A DNA stretch of 64,000 nucleotides. Source: Granulicella tundricola MP5ACTX9. GTDB lineage: Bacteria; Acidobacteriota; Terriglobia; Terriglobales; Acidobacteriaceae. The first letter of the stretch is position 1; every line of letters starts with the position of its first letter. Of this stretch, positions 19,814 through 29,453 are shown in pieces. Made by a program: the position numbers and the translations under genes. Location of the stretch: the NCBI RefSeq assembly GCF_000178975.2, contig NC_015064.1, forward strand, positions 3,782,001 through 3,846,000. The letters are read 5' to 3'. Below the pieces are notes generated by a model. It had not been told where the DNA came from and searched no databases. It saw only the letters and a program-made list of their open reading frames with translations.

Positions 19814-21376
19814 ATGAAGTCGCTGACACGGCGAGAGTTTTCCTGGGGAGCCGCCACCGCACTCTTTGCAACGCAAGCTTTTCTCAACTCCCCACGCGCA
19901 CATGCATCCGATCCCGCTGAAACTGACTTGACCAAGCTGACCCTGGCAGAAGCCAGCGCCAGAATCCACGCAGGGACCGTGACCTCCACGCAACTCACCA
20001 AGGCATGCCTCGATCGCATCGCCATCTACGACCCAAAGCTGGATGCCTTTATCACGGTCATGCGGGACAAGGCACTCGCACAGGCCGCAATACTTGACGC
20101 AGAGCAGAAGGCTGGCAAACTGCGCGGGCCTCTGCACGGTATCCCGGTCGCACTCAAGGACAATATCGACACCGCCGGCACACGTACTACGGCCGCCAGC
20201 GGAGTCTTCCAGGATCGTGTTCCTGCTGAAGATGCGCCTGTTACGACGCGCCTCAAGGCTGCGGGCGCAGTCATCATCGGCAAGACCAATCTCCATGAGT
20301 TTGCCATGGGCGCTGGCGAAGCGTCCTTCTTCGGCGCCGCGCGAAACCCCTGGGCGCTCGATCACAACACCGGCGGCTCCTCCTCCGGCTCCGGCGCGGC
20401 CATGTCCGCCGATCTCTGCTACGGGTCATTGGGGACAGACACTGCCGGCTCCATCCGCAACCCTGGTGCCTTCTGCGGAGTGGTCGGGATCAAGCCGACC
20501 TACGGTCTCGTTCCCATCAGAGGCATCGCCCCACTTTGTGTTTCGCTCGATCACTGCGGTCCCATCACGCGCACGGTCGAAGACGCTGCCATGATGCTGA
20601 ATGTGCTCGCAGGCTACGATCACCTCGATATCACCAGTGTCGAACACGCCAAGGAAGATTATGTCGCAGGCATGAAGCAGCCCATCAAAGGCCTGCGGCT
20701 GGGGATTCCCATCGGTGCCTTTGACGGCGTCGATCCCCAGGTTGGCCAACTGGTGCACACTGCCATTGAACTGCTTGCGACCCTGACCAGAGGCGTGAAG
20801 GAGGTCAGCCTTCCATCGACCAATGATGTGGCTTATCAGAACTTCGCCAGCATGGGTGAGACCTTCGCCTACCATGAACAGTTCTTCAAGCTACAAAGTA
20901 ACCGCTATCAACCTGTCGATCGCCGGCGCCTGGAGGCCGAGGAAGCCACCCATCCGCGAGCCGAAGACTACATCCGTCTTCGCTGGGAGTTGGAGACGCT
21001 TCGCAGGACGATTGACGATGCCTTCACCGACTTCGATCTCGTCTTGATGCCCACGCAAAAGGTTACTGCGCCCGTCCTTGACGATATGCTTCGCCGCAAT
21101 CTCCAGCCAACAACAACCCCCTTAACCTCGTCGAGCACTGCTGGCGGAGGATCAAGCGTTGGAGCCTATAACGCCTACGGAATCCCGTCACTAACGGTTC
21201 CTTGCGGCTTCAGTAAGGAAGGTTTGCCAGTGGGCCTGATGATTTGTGGGCCACACTTTTCGGAGTCCAAGGTTTTGGCCCTGGCTCATGCGTACGAGCA
21301 GGCGACCGCCTGGCACACGATGAAACCGCCCATCACGCCGGACACCGTCGTGCCGCCCTTGATCACTCACCTGTAA
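19814..21376 (+). CDS. Tat-exported amidase-signature enzyme (paralogue 2 of 3)
   Basis: A 520-residue protein starting MKSLTRREFSWG, a clear twin-arginine signal with cleavage near residue 32. The triad is Lys about 115 (ALKDNIDTAG), cis-Ser about 190 (GGSSSGSG) and Ser about 213 (TAGSIRNP). It is plainly paralogous to the enzymes on either side: all three share RGPLHGIP, KDNIDTAGTRTT and the C-terminal GLPxGLMIxGPHFxExKVLA block. The 73-base gap to the third amidase suggests one transcript. An insertion of Thr/Ser/Gly-rich residues near 435-450 is not in paralogue 1. Function is amide hydrolysis outside the cytoplasm; substrate unknown. Confidence 0.87.
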   Translation: MKSLTRREFSWGAATALFATQAFLNSPRAHASDPAETDLTKLTLAEASARIHAGTVTSTQLTKACLDRIAIYDPKLDAFITVMRDKALAQAAILDAEQKAGKLRGPLHGIPVALKDNIDTAGTRTTAASGVFQDRVPAEDAPVTTRLKAAGAVIIGKTNLHEFAMGAGEASFFGAARNPWALDHNTGGSSSGSGAAMSADLCYGSLGTDTAGSIRNPGAFCGVVGIKPTYGLVPIRGIAPLCVSLDHCGPITRTVEDAAMMLNVLAGYDHLDITSVEHAKEDYVAGMKQPIKGLRLGIPIGAFDGVDPQVGQLVHTAIELLATLTRGVKEVSLPSTNDVAYQNFASMGETFAYHEQFFKLQSNRYQPVDRRRLEAEEATHPRAEDYIRLRWELETLRRTIDDAFTDFDLVLMPTQKVTAPVLDDMLRRNLQPTTTPLTSSSTAGGGSSVGAYNAYGIPSLTVPCGFSKEGLPVGLMICGPHFSESKVLALAHAYEQATAWHTMKPPITPDTVVPPLITHL

Positions 21377-21449
21377 CAACCGGCTGGATAAGCGTTGCCT
21401 CATTTACTTTTGACCTATCCCGTTTTGATTTGAAAAGGAGAAACACAGG

Positions 21450-23123
21450 ATGACCAAGCTGACGCGTCGTGGGTTCAACTTCATGTGTGGTACTGCACTG
21501 GTCGCAGAGACGTTCTCAGCAGCGTGGCCCAGAATCAGCATGGCCGCCATGGCCAATACACCGGACCCGGATAAGCTCACGGCAATGACATTGACCGAGG
21601 TCTCCGGCATGATCCACATGAAGACCATCACCTCCACGGAGTTGGTGAAGGCGCTGCTGGATCGCATCAACCTGCTCAATCCGAAGCTGAATTGCTATAT
21701 CACCGTCATGGGTAAGGAAGCTCTGGCGCAGGCCGCGACGCTTGACGCAGAGCAGAAGGCCGGCAAGTTCCGCGGTCCCCTTCACGGCATTCCCATCTCT
21801 CTTAAAGACAATATCGATACTGCCGGCACCAGGACGACTGCGGCCAGCCCTATGTTCAAAGACCGCGTCCCCACTGAAGATGCGGAGATCGTCCGCAAGC
21901 TCAAGCTTGCCGGAGCGATCATCCTGGGCAAGCTCAACCTGCACGAGTTTGCGCTGGGCTGTACCGGCGATATCTCCTACTTTGGCCCCTCTCGCAATCC
22001 CTGGAATCTCGCATATGTAACCGGCGGCTCATCGGCTGGATCAGGCGCGGCAGTCTCGGCCACGCTGGCCTATGGGGCATTGGGCACCGACACCGGCGGC
22101 AGCATTCGCTGTCCGTCTGCATGGTGCGGCATCGTAGGGCTTAAGCCGACGATCGGTCTGGTTTCGATTCGCGGCATCATTCCCTGCTCTGCGGATCTCG
22201 ATCACTGTGGCCCCATGGCTCGAACGGTGGAAGACGTCGCCCTCATGCTCACGCAGATGGCCGGCTACGACAGTCTGGACATCTTCAGCGTGCCCAGCAC
22301 ACCGGCCGACTACGTCAAAGAGATGACGCAACCCGTGAAGGGCTTCCGGCTCGGAACACCGCAGTCGTTCTACGATCATGTGGAACCAGAGATCGAGAAG
22401 GCCATCAAAGCCGCACTCGAAGTCCTGACCAGCCTCACTGCGGGCGTCACCTCCAGCGCACCCCTCTGGTCTGAGCTTCCCGGCGGAGCACCTGGAGACT
22501 CCGAGTTCTACCATCATGACCTCATCGAGCGTTACGGCTTGAACTATATGCTGCCCACGCGCACACGCTTCGAACGCATGGAAAACCCCACACCGGGTGC
22601 CAAGGTCGCCACAGCGGCCGACGACGCACGAGCCCACCAGAAGCTACTCACGACCCGTCGTATGATCGACGCGTCCTTCAAGGACTTTGACCTCGTCGTC
22701 GTCCCCACGACACGGAATCTGGCTCCCACCATCAATGATTCACTAGCCAATGAAACAAAACTCTCAAAGGCTCCTGCATCCTCCGGCTCAAGGCTTGAAG
22801 GGGTCAACGGCAAAGTCTACGACTGGTTCGCTCCAGGAGGCGGCTGCACCAACACCGCACCCTTTGACGCATACGGCATCCCCGCCATCTCCTTGCCCTG
22901 TGGCTTCACGGAAAGCGGTATGCCCATTGGCTTGATGATTGCAGGCCCGCACTTCACGGAAGGAAAGGTCCTGGCGCTCGCTTATGCCTATCAACAGGCC
23001 ACGCAGTGGCATAAGAAACTGCCGTTCCTCAACGCATCCACCGTCGTTCCGCCCATCATCGAGTCTGGAAGCTCAGAGGCCAAGATCATGCCGGAAGCTA
23101 AGCCCGGTGTAGACGCGAAGTAG
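21450..23123 (+). CDS. Tat-exported amidase-signature enzyme (paralogue 3 of 3)
   Basis: A 557-residue protein with ATG at 21450 and AAAGGAG upstream. MTKLTRRGFNFM is a twin-arginine signal. The triad residues are Lys about 119 (SLKDNID), cis-Ser about 195 (TGGSSAGSG) and Ser about 218 (TGGSIRCP). It is longer than paralogues 1 and 2 because of insertions near 355-370 and 430-470 and a 20-residue tail. It is the most diverged of the three, so the copies may have separated in specificity. A hairpin directly after the stop ends the transcript. Confidence 0.87.
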   Translation: MTKLTRRGFNFMCGTALVAETFSAAWPRISMAAMANTPDPDKLTAMTLTEVSGMIHMKTITSTELVKALLDRINLLNPKLNCYITVMGKEALAQAATLDAEQKAGKFRGPLHGIPISLKDNIDTAGTRTTAASPMFKDRVPTEDAEIVRKLKLAGAIILGKLNLHEFALGCTGDISYFGPSRNPWNLAYVTGGSSAGSGAAVSATLAYGALGTDTGGSIRCPSAWCGIVGLKPTIGLVSIRGIIPCSADLDHCGPMARTVEDVALMLTQMAGYDSLDIFSVPSTPADYVKEMTQPVKGFRLGTPQSFYDHVEPEIEKAIKAALEVLTSLTAGVTSSAPLWSELPGGAPGDSEFYHHDLIERYGLNYMLPTRTRFERMENPTPGAKVATAADDARAHQKLLTTRRMIDASFKDFDLVVVPTTRNLAPTINDSLANETKLSKAPASSGSRLEGVNGKVYDWFAPGGGCTNTAPFDAYGIPAISLPCGFTESGMPIGLMIAGPHFTEGKVLALAYAYQQATQWHKKLPFLNASTVVPPIIESGSSEAKIMPEAKPGVDAK

Positions 23124-23131
23124 GCTCGACA

Positions 23132-23166
23132 AGAAGGCAGATCGGATCAACCCGGTCTGCCTTCTA
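23132..23166. terminator. Hairpin between convergent amidase 3 and DMT genes
   Basis: A stem AGAAGGCAGA with TCTGCCTTCT lies eight bases after the amidase 3 stop and overlaps the stop codon of the convergent transporter gene. No long T-run follows, so it is a weaker terminator candidate. Confidence 0.6.
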
Positions 23167-24129
23167 AGAGGACGTTTGCAGATCAGCCTCAAATCTCGCA
23201 TCGTAGTCCACCGGCTCCGGCGGCGAAAAGTTAGCCTGCACGTACCAGACCGCTGCCACACTTCCCAGCAGTCCAAAGGCGCCAAGCAACTGCGTGAACG
23301 ATCGCTGTTCATGCGCAAAGACAATCCCCACGACCATAGCCACGATCGGATGCGCATAGGTCGTCGTGGAAGCCAGCGTCGCTTTGTCATGCTTCAGCAG
23401 CCACTGGAAAGAAGTAAACGCAATGATTGATCCGCAGAACACCAGATAGGCCATCCCGGTCAATAATCGATAGCTGAAGAATTGAGAAACGGGCGGCAAG
23501 CGCTTCAATTCGCCGAGCGCCCCAGAGAACATAAACAGCGTCAGCCCTGCGAAGATCAACTGAAACCCGGCAGTCTGCAAAAAAGAAGGTGGCATCTCAA
23601 GCCGTTTGATCAGCAGCACTCCACCGGCTGAGGTGACCGCCCCCAACAAGACCGCCAGGATTGCCAGCAAGGACCACATCTTTCCCTGATGAAAGCTTGC
23701 ACCACAGAGCAGTGGCATTCCTGCCAACCCCAGGAGCAATGGCAGCAACATTTTCTTACTAAGACGCTCGGTGCGAAGCAATAAGCACTCACCCAGGTAG
23801 GTCCAGAGAAAGGTCGTTGCTGTCAGCACCGCAACCAGCCATGAGGTCAGACGCGTCTCCGCCCAGAACACGACCGAGTAACCCAGACTAAATGTAATCA
23901 CCCCGGTCATCAGGCAGTTCATGATCTGGCGGCGCGTGGGACGCGCCTCCTTCCTCACATAGAAGCTGAGGAATAGAAGAATCGGCCCACTGATCGCATA
24001 TCGCATCGCTGCAGCAAAGAACGGCGGAACAATGTGAACCACGTTGCGAATCGCCAGGAACGACCCACCCCAAAACAAGTAGACCGCTGCGTAGGCTGCA
24101 ACTTTTCTCGGCGGCATATTGATCTTCAT
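23164..24129 (-). CDS. EamA/DMT superfamily transporter
   Basis: A 321-residue integral membrane protein with about ten membrane segments in two EamA repeats (for example YAAVYLFWGGSFLAIR in the first, and LASTTTYAHPIVAMVVGI in the second). The family exports amino acids, metabolites or drugs. The ATG at 24129 has GGGAG six bases upstream; an ATG four codons earlier has no ribosome site. It lies 33 bases after the HTH-TPR gene on the same strand and converges on the amidase operon, so it may export products linked to amide hydrolysis, which is inference only. Confidence 0.8.
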   Translation of the reverse strand: MKINMPPRKVAAYAAVYLFWGGSFLAIRNVVHIVPPFFAAAMRYAISGPILLFLSFYVRKEARPTRRQIMNCLMTGVITFSLGYSVVFWAETRLTSWLVAVLTATTFLWTYLGECLLLRTERLSKKMLLPLLLGLAGMPLLCGASFHQGKMWSLLAILAVLLGAVTSAGGVLLIKRLEMPPSFLQTAGFQLIFAGLTLFMFSGALGELKRLPPVSQFFSYRLLTGMAYLVFCGSIIAFTSFQWLLKHDKATLASTTTYAHPIVAMVVGIVFAHEQRSFTQLLGAFGLLGSVAAVWYVQANFSPPEPVDYDARFEADLQTSS

Positions 24130-24162
24130 GGCGTCTCCCATTGCATCGGGCTGGTGAGTGAC

Positions 24163-25886
24163 TTACATGATCTGAGTCTGGATCGTCGCCAATTCCTGAA
24201 AAGCCGGCAGCGTCCGAAGGTGCTCGAATCTCGGATCGTAGTTCATGTGAATCGTCTTCATGTCTCGCTGCCGGCATGCAGTGTAGAGCTGCTCAATCGC
24301 CTGCCCTTCCTGCTTCAACGCTGCGTGGACCGCCGACACTTCATAGGATGGGAAGAAGTCTCCCGTGACCTCTGTCCGCAGAAGATCGAGCATGGAATTC
24401 GCAGCCTGCACATCCCCGCGGCCCGCCTGCACATAAGCCATCAAAGCCAGGCTCGATGGAGAGCGGCCTGAGATCTCGACCGCGGTCTGGCACTCGGTCA
24501 GAGCCCCATCCCAGTCGCCGGAGACCGCCAGAATCCGCGTCAGCAGGGCGTGCGCCGTGGCAAAATCCGGCCGCACCATCAGGTACTTCTTCGCGGAGTT
24601 CAGGGCATTGGCATAGTCCCCGGCATAGAGATATGCCTGTGCAATCTGGCTGTGCGAGGCAGGAATCTCCGGATCCAACCGCAGGGCATGCATCGCCAGG
24701 CTCAACGCCTCTTCATGTCGCCCTTGGCAACCCACCAGGCTGGAATAGAGCTGGATCATCCTCGCATCCATCACTCCCGCTTCAACCGACGCTCTACACT
24801 CCTGTTCTGCGCGCGCCCAGTCCCAGGTACAGTTTGTCAGCACATTGACCAATGCGGTGCGGACCGGCAGCGAATCTTTATTCAGCTTCACCGCCTTCTG
24901 CACAGCCTCATAGGCCTTCAACGCCGCGTCGCGTGGCGGAATCAGATCGTTGAACGAGACAGAGACATAGGCATTCGCCAATCCCGCATAAGCCTCCGCA
25001 CAGTTGGGGTTAAGCGCAACGGCATCCTCAAAGTAAGTCAGCGCCTTCGGCAACGTCGTCCGGCTACGTTGGTTCCAATAGTGAACGCCCAGGTTATAAG
25101 CACTGAGCGACAGAGAGTCTTTATCCGCCGCAGGCTGAGTTGCCGCGCCGCGCCGCCGGCCTGCATGCTCCCGAACAGCATCCGCCAGGGCCGTGACCGG
25201 AAACCACGTCAGCGTGGAACTCCTGGCCGTACTCTCTCGGTCAAGCCGATGAGACCATATCGATTTCAGATCTTCGCCATCCAGCATCTGCATGAAGATG
25301 CGCGTCGCAGTCCCTGTATAACGCAACGTAACGCGCAGCAGTAAGCTTGCTTCAAACTCTCGCGCCACCGTCTTCAGAAGACTAAAGCTGCCTGTCCCTG
25401 GCGAAGGAAGTGAGCGCGCGGAGACGATCACTGGGCCAAGATTCGATTGAGCCAGCACCACCGTGATCTCGTCACGCAGCTCATCCGCAAAGGCCGCCAT
25501 CGCCTGGCGAATCTGGTTACGCTCCCCTGCGTTGTGAATTACTTCAAACGGCAGAGGAAGGATACGAAGGACATTGGCAGGCAACGACAATGGAGCCAGC
25601 GTCTCCACCGCCGATTCCCGATCAGCCTTCTTCGTCGCCTGAGATTCCTCATTTGACGCGGAGCGTCCCACCCACCACTGCTCCAGCTCTCGTCGAAACG
25701 CATACACGCTGCCCAGCTTGGTGTGCTGCTGCCGGCGGATCGGCAGGCCCTCGCGCTTCTCCCATAACTGAACGGTCCTTACCTCGCGCCGAAAAAACTC
25801 GGCTATCTCCTTCCAGGAGTCGAGGCGTTCATTACGCCAACCTGCTTCAAATAGCGGCCAAGATCATCTGACGAGATATGCGGCAT
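24163..25886 (-). CDS. HTH-TPR regulatory protein with a probable frameshift near its start
   Basis: The frame open from 25863 encodes an N-terminal HTH (RLDSWKEIAEFF, RTVQLWEKREGLPI, KLGSVYAFRRELEQW), then a periplasm-like or linker region and about seven TPR units (roughly the C-terminal 330 residues, for example YNLGVHYWNQ and AEAYAGLANAYVS). This layout is common in acidobacterial regulators. In that frame there is no ATG, GTG or TTG before the HTH. An ATG at 25886 with GAGAGG upstream starts MPHISSDDLGRYLKQ in another frame, so a one-base shift between about 25840 and 25866 is the simplest reading. A GTG at 25707 would lose the HTH. It could be a recent inactivation or an assembly error. 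Confidence 0.7.
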
Positions 25887-26161
25887 CGTAACGCCTCTCA
25901 TGCAGCTTCGCTGGTTCCTACGGCGTCGGCGAGAAATTCGCCGGCAACTGATGAACGGCGAAACCTGGTGTATTGGTGAGTTACTGGATGCTTAAACCTT
26001 ATCGAAAGCTTTGTCTACCGTCAAGAGGCGAACTTATTTCAACAGCGAAATGAATCGATGGATAGGCTTAGCGTAGGCGCACACGGTCCCGGTTTTGGAG
26101 CTACTCCCCCAAACCGGGCCACCCCCAAAGCCCCTAAGCCGCTTGTTGAGCGTGAAGAGCT
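25887..26161. other. Intergenic region with an isolated hairpin
   Basis: About 275 bases without a gene. CCCGGTTT at 26088-26095 pairs with AAACCGGG at 26111-26118; there is no T-run on either side, so its role as terminator is doubtful. Confidence 0.35.
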
Positions 26162-26944
26162 TTACCCAAGCTCAGCATCACTTACTTCGGCCGCGGCACC
26201 CTGCGCTTGCGGATCAACCAGAAGATAGCCGCTGCCACGTTTCGTCAGCAGCCTGCGGGGGTGGGAAGGGTCCGCCTCAATCTTCTCTCGGAGCCGCCAG
26301 ATGTATACGTCGACCACCCTGCGTTCCTCAATCTCCGCGCGCGGGAACCAGATATTTTCAAGCAGCTCATCCCGGCTCAGAACATGGCCCGCCTGGTCCA
26401 TCAGGTAGGCAAGAAGATGAAACTCCGTCGGGCTGAGCCTCTTACGCTTTTCACCCAGAGAGACTTCCATGCCTTCACGGTAGAGCAGCAGGTCGCCCAG
26501 GGCATGTACCTCCTCTTCTTCGGCAGCCATGCACACGGAGGACCGGAGTACGGCGTCAATCCTGGCGATGAGTTCGCGAGTCGAGATAGGCTTTTCCAGG
26601 AAGTCGTCCGCACCTGCCTCCAGTGCGTCCACCTTATCGTCCAGGTCAGAGTGAGACGTAAGGATGACCTTGCGAATGAAACGCGCTGCCCGCAGTTCAC
26701 CCAGACGGCAGAGCGCCTCCTCGACAGGCCCCTTCCAGACCTCCACATCGAAAAGGATGAGGGAAGGCTTATCGTCGATCGCGTGCTGGAGCAGAGAGAG
26801 GCAGCCTTCGATCAACGTCGTATCGTAGGCCCCCGTCTTACAAGCCTCACGGACCGAAATCGACGGGCCGCCACGCCCATGCACAATCAGGACTCGCTTA
26901 TGAATGGGTCGACCCTCCTGCCGACACCGGCCACATGAAGGCAA
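26162..26944 (-). CDS. OmpR-type response regulator with degenerate acidic pocket
   Basis: A receiver domain (about 15-128) is followed by a winged-helix DNA-binding domain (about 140-245; RLSPTEFHLLAYL, RRVVDVYIWRLR). The phosphoacceptor-position Asp (LILFDVEV, about 66), the Thr (ILTSHSD) and the Lys (LEKPIS, about 118) are present. However, the paired acidic residues that bind Mg after beta-1 are replaced by His-Gly (VLIVHGRGG), so normal phosphorylation is doubtful. The only in-frame upstream start is TTG at 26944 without a ribosome site; AGGAGG lies eight bases before an in-frame ATT that would begin IHKRVLIV. It lies downstream of a complete two-component pair on the same strand. Confidence 0.8.
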   Translation of the reverse strand: MPSCGRCRQEGRPIHKRVLIVHGRGGPSISVREACKTGAYDTTLIEGCLSLLQHAIDDKPSLILFDVEVWKGPVEEALCRLGELRAARFIRKVILTSHSDLDDKVDALEAGADDFLEKPISTRELIARIDAVLRSSVCMAAEEEEVHALGDLLLYREGMEVSLGEKRKRLSPTEFHLLAYLMDQAGHVLSRDELLENIWFPRAEIEERRVVDVYIWRLREKIEADPSHPRRLLTKRGSGYLLVDPQAQGAAAEVSDAELG

Positions 26945-27174
26945 CTACGGTAGGGAGTTTCAGTGACTTCGTCATGGTTCTCCAACGCCGTACGACAACT
27001 TCGATTGAATGAACGATGCGCAGTACCCCGTCTTGGAGGCTGGTGCATATGTTCGAACGGCTTGTACAGCAATCGAATCGTACGTGAATGCCACATGTGC
27101 CTAGCCTTCACTGTGAAGAATTCATGAATTTGTCAGAATTGCAGTTTCCCGCCAAAGACGTTCCGCGCCCCGGT

Positions 27175-28608
27175 CTAAACCGGGATTTCGATCTGACATA
27201 GGGCACCCTGCGCTTCAGTCGGATCGAAGTAGATCGCTCCTGAGTTCGCCTCAATGGCGAGTCGCGCGATGGCCAGTCCCAGGCCCGCGCCATCACCGAC
27301 TGGCAAGCTACTGTCTCTCACACGAAAGAAACGCTCAAAGACCTTTTCCCGATGATCGGGAGACAGACCCACACCTTCATCGAGAATAGAGACCCGCAGG
27401 AACGGACGAGAATGCTTCTCGACGTGTGCATACGAGATCGTGATCGTTCCCCCCAAAGGCGAGAACTTCGCTGCATTGTGCAGGACGTTCAGCAAGCAGG
27501 TGCGGAGAAACGTGCGGTCCGCCAGAACCATCATCCGGGACGGCTCAAGGGTATGTTCCTTGACGATCAACTCGTTCTCTTCCAGCAGGACATCGAGAAT
27601 TGAGAGAAGGTCCCCGATCAAATCGTGCACAGAAAACGAAGTCAGCTCCAGCCGAATCTCACCCGCTTCCGCTCTTGAGATTAGCAGCAGCCCTTCCACC
27701 GTCTGGTTGAGGCGAAGCGTCTCCTCCAGCATGCTGCCAATCGTCTCCCGGTACAGAGCCGCTGACTGATCGCCACGCAGCGCACTCTCGCCCACCACCC
27801 TGATGGAAGAAAGGGGTGTCCGCAGCTCATGCGCTGCATCGGCCGTGAAGCGCTGCAGTTGCGTGAATGACCGCTCCAGCCGCTCCAGCAGCGAGTTGAA
27901 AACCACAGCGACCCGCCCCAGTTCGTCCTGACGATTTTCCACCTCCAGCCGTCCGCTCAGTTCATACGCTGTGATCTGCTCGGCACGGGAAGCCATTGCA
28001 TCCAGCGGTGCCAACGACTTGCGCACGATCGTGTAGCCCGCGAACCCCGCACACACCAGCGCCAATGGAAGAGCGAGGATCAGCGCGAAGAGGAAGTTCC
28101 TCATTCGGCTCATGAGGGGAGACAGGCTATAGCCCAGCCTGATCAGAAGCATGCGACCCTGGACCGGATGTCGGTGACTGATCACCAGGACCCGCGTCCC
28201 ATCAGCCAGGCGCACGGTCCGCTCGTTGAAGGAGCTATCGCCCTCATCCTCAGTCTGCGTGACCTTGCCCAGGGTCATGCCATGCAATGTGTCCGTCCGG
28301 TATAGAACGGTTCCGGTGAAGTCCCGTACCTCCATCAACCGGTCAGCCAGAAGATGGGATTGCGGGTGTGAATGATAGCTCTGATCCAGCACCAGTTCGC
28401 CCTGGCTATCGAACCGGAGCAGGCCCTCTACGGTCTCTACGTCCTGAACCTCATCATGATAGATCTGGCTGGTCAGAAGACCATACTGGAAGATGTACAC
28501 GACCGCCAGGTAAACGAGGAGTACCAGCGTCAGAACGCCCATGTACCACAACGTAAGGCGCGTCCGAAGCTTCTTTGGCCGTAGCTCATTCAGGTTCCAC
28601 TGCATCAT
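27175..28608 (-). CDS. Sensor histidine kinase (EnvZ/CusS-like)
   Basis: A 477-residue membrane kinase. Two membrane segments (about 19-41 and 171-196) bracket a periplasmic sensor of about 130 residues. Next comes a HAMP domain (about 197-250), then the dimerisation/phosphoacceptor region with HAELRTPL (His about 260), and the ATP-binding domain with N-box NVLHNAAKFSP, G1 DEGVGLSP, F-box ERFFR and G2 GAGLGLAIA. It overlaps the regulator gene by four bases (ATGA), which indicates translational coupling. The organisation is like metal- or envelope-sensing CusS/QseC kinases; the signal is unknown. Confidence 0.92.
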   Translation of the reverse strand: MMQWNLNELRPKKLRTRLTLWYMGVLTLVLLVYLAVVYIFQYGLLTSQIYHDEVQDVETVEGLLRFDSQGELVLDQSYHSHPQSHLLADRLMEVRDFTGTVLYRTDTLHGMTLGKVTQTEDEGDSSFNERTVRLADGTRVLVISHRHPVQGRMLLIRLGYSLSPLMSRMRNFLFALILALPLALVCAGFAGYTIVRKSLAPLDAMASRAEQITAYELSGRLEVENRQDELGRVAVVFNSLLERLERSFTQLQRFTADAAHELRTPLSSIRVVGESALRGDQSAALYRETIGSMLEETLRLNQTVEGLLLISRAEAGEIRLELTSFSVHDLIGDLLSILDVLLEENELIVKEHTLEPSRMMVLADRTFLRTCLLNVLHNAAKFSPLGGTITISYAHVEKHSRPFLRVSILDEGVGLSPDHREKVFERFFRVRDSSLPVGDGAGLGLAIARLAIEANSGAIYFDPTEAQGALCQIEIPV

Positions 28609-29306
28609 GCGTCCGCCTCGCCAAGGATGAAACCCACGCCACGAACGGTGCGAAGCAGCTTCTGCGGAAATGGATCATCCAGCTTCCGGCGAAGCCGCGT
28701 GATCTGCACGTCGATCACGTTATCGATCGGCGTAAAGCGGGACGTCTCATGCCACACATCCCGTGCAAGCATCTCGCGAGACACCGTGCGGCCGCGATTC
28801 CCCACAAAGTAAACGATGAGATCGAACTCCCGCGCCGTCAGTTCAAGCTGCATGCCACCACGCACCACGGTCCTCGTTTCAAGATTGATCTCTAGATCCG
28901 CGACGGAAAGCTGCGCCACCTGGGTTGGTCTGCCACGTCTTGAAATTGCCCTCATCCGCGCGTTCAACTCAGCGGTCGAAAACGGCTTCAGCAGAAAATC
29001 ATCCGCACCCAAATCCAAGGCGGCCACCCGATCATCGAGCGAATTATTTGAGGTCAGGATGAGGACGGGAATCATGATGCCCATCGCGCGCAACTGCCGC
29101 AGCATCTCCATTCCAGACATTCCCGGCAGCCCCAAGTCGAGCACGATCATGTCCGGATGCTGACTATGAAGAAGGAACAAGCCGTCTTCCACCGTTCGAG
29201 CAGCAAGAACCTCATAGCCGGCGCTCTTCAGACCTGCCGTGACCGCCTCAGAGATCTTGCGTTCGTCTTCGACGACGAGGATGCGCTCGCTCTGAGATCC
29301 CGGCAT
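28605..29306 (-). CDS. OmpR-family response regulator
   Basis: A 233-residue two-domain regulator with a complete receiver: Glu-Asp pair in VVEDE (13-14), phosphoacceptor Asp about 57 (VLDLGLPG), Thr about 85 and Lys about 107 (LKPFS). The winged helix spans about 130-228 (LTAREFDLI, VDVQITRLRRKL, VRGVGFIL). It is the cognate partner of the coupled kinase. It diverges from the PadR-ADOP operon across 220 bases that include an inverted repeat, and it might control those genes, but the repeat fits the PadR gene better. Confidence 0.93.
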   Translation of the reverse strand: MPGSQSERILVVEDERKISEAVTAGLKSAGYEVLAARTVEDGLFLLHSQHPDMIVLDLGLPGMSGMEMLRQLRAMGIMIPVLILTSNNSLDDRVAALDLGADDFLLKPFSTAELNARMRAISRRGRPTQVAQLSVADLEINLETRTVVRGGMQLELTAREFDLIVYFVGNRGRTVSREMLARDVWHETSRFTPIDNVIDVQITRLRRKLDDPFPQKLLRTVRGVGFILGEADA

Positions 29307-29453
29307 GAAAAGACTTCCTCACGCCTATGATCCGACTTTTTCTCAGGAGAACGCAATGATCCCCGTGGCTCAACCCACAAACGTCAGGAAGATGTCAGAA
29401 ACAGACTTGCCGTTGTAACTCCAAGGCCCAGCAACTAAGGACGATGAAATGCA

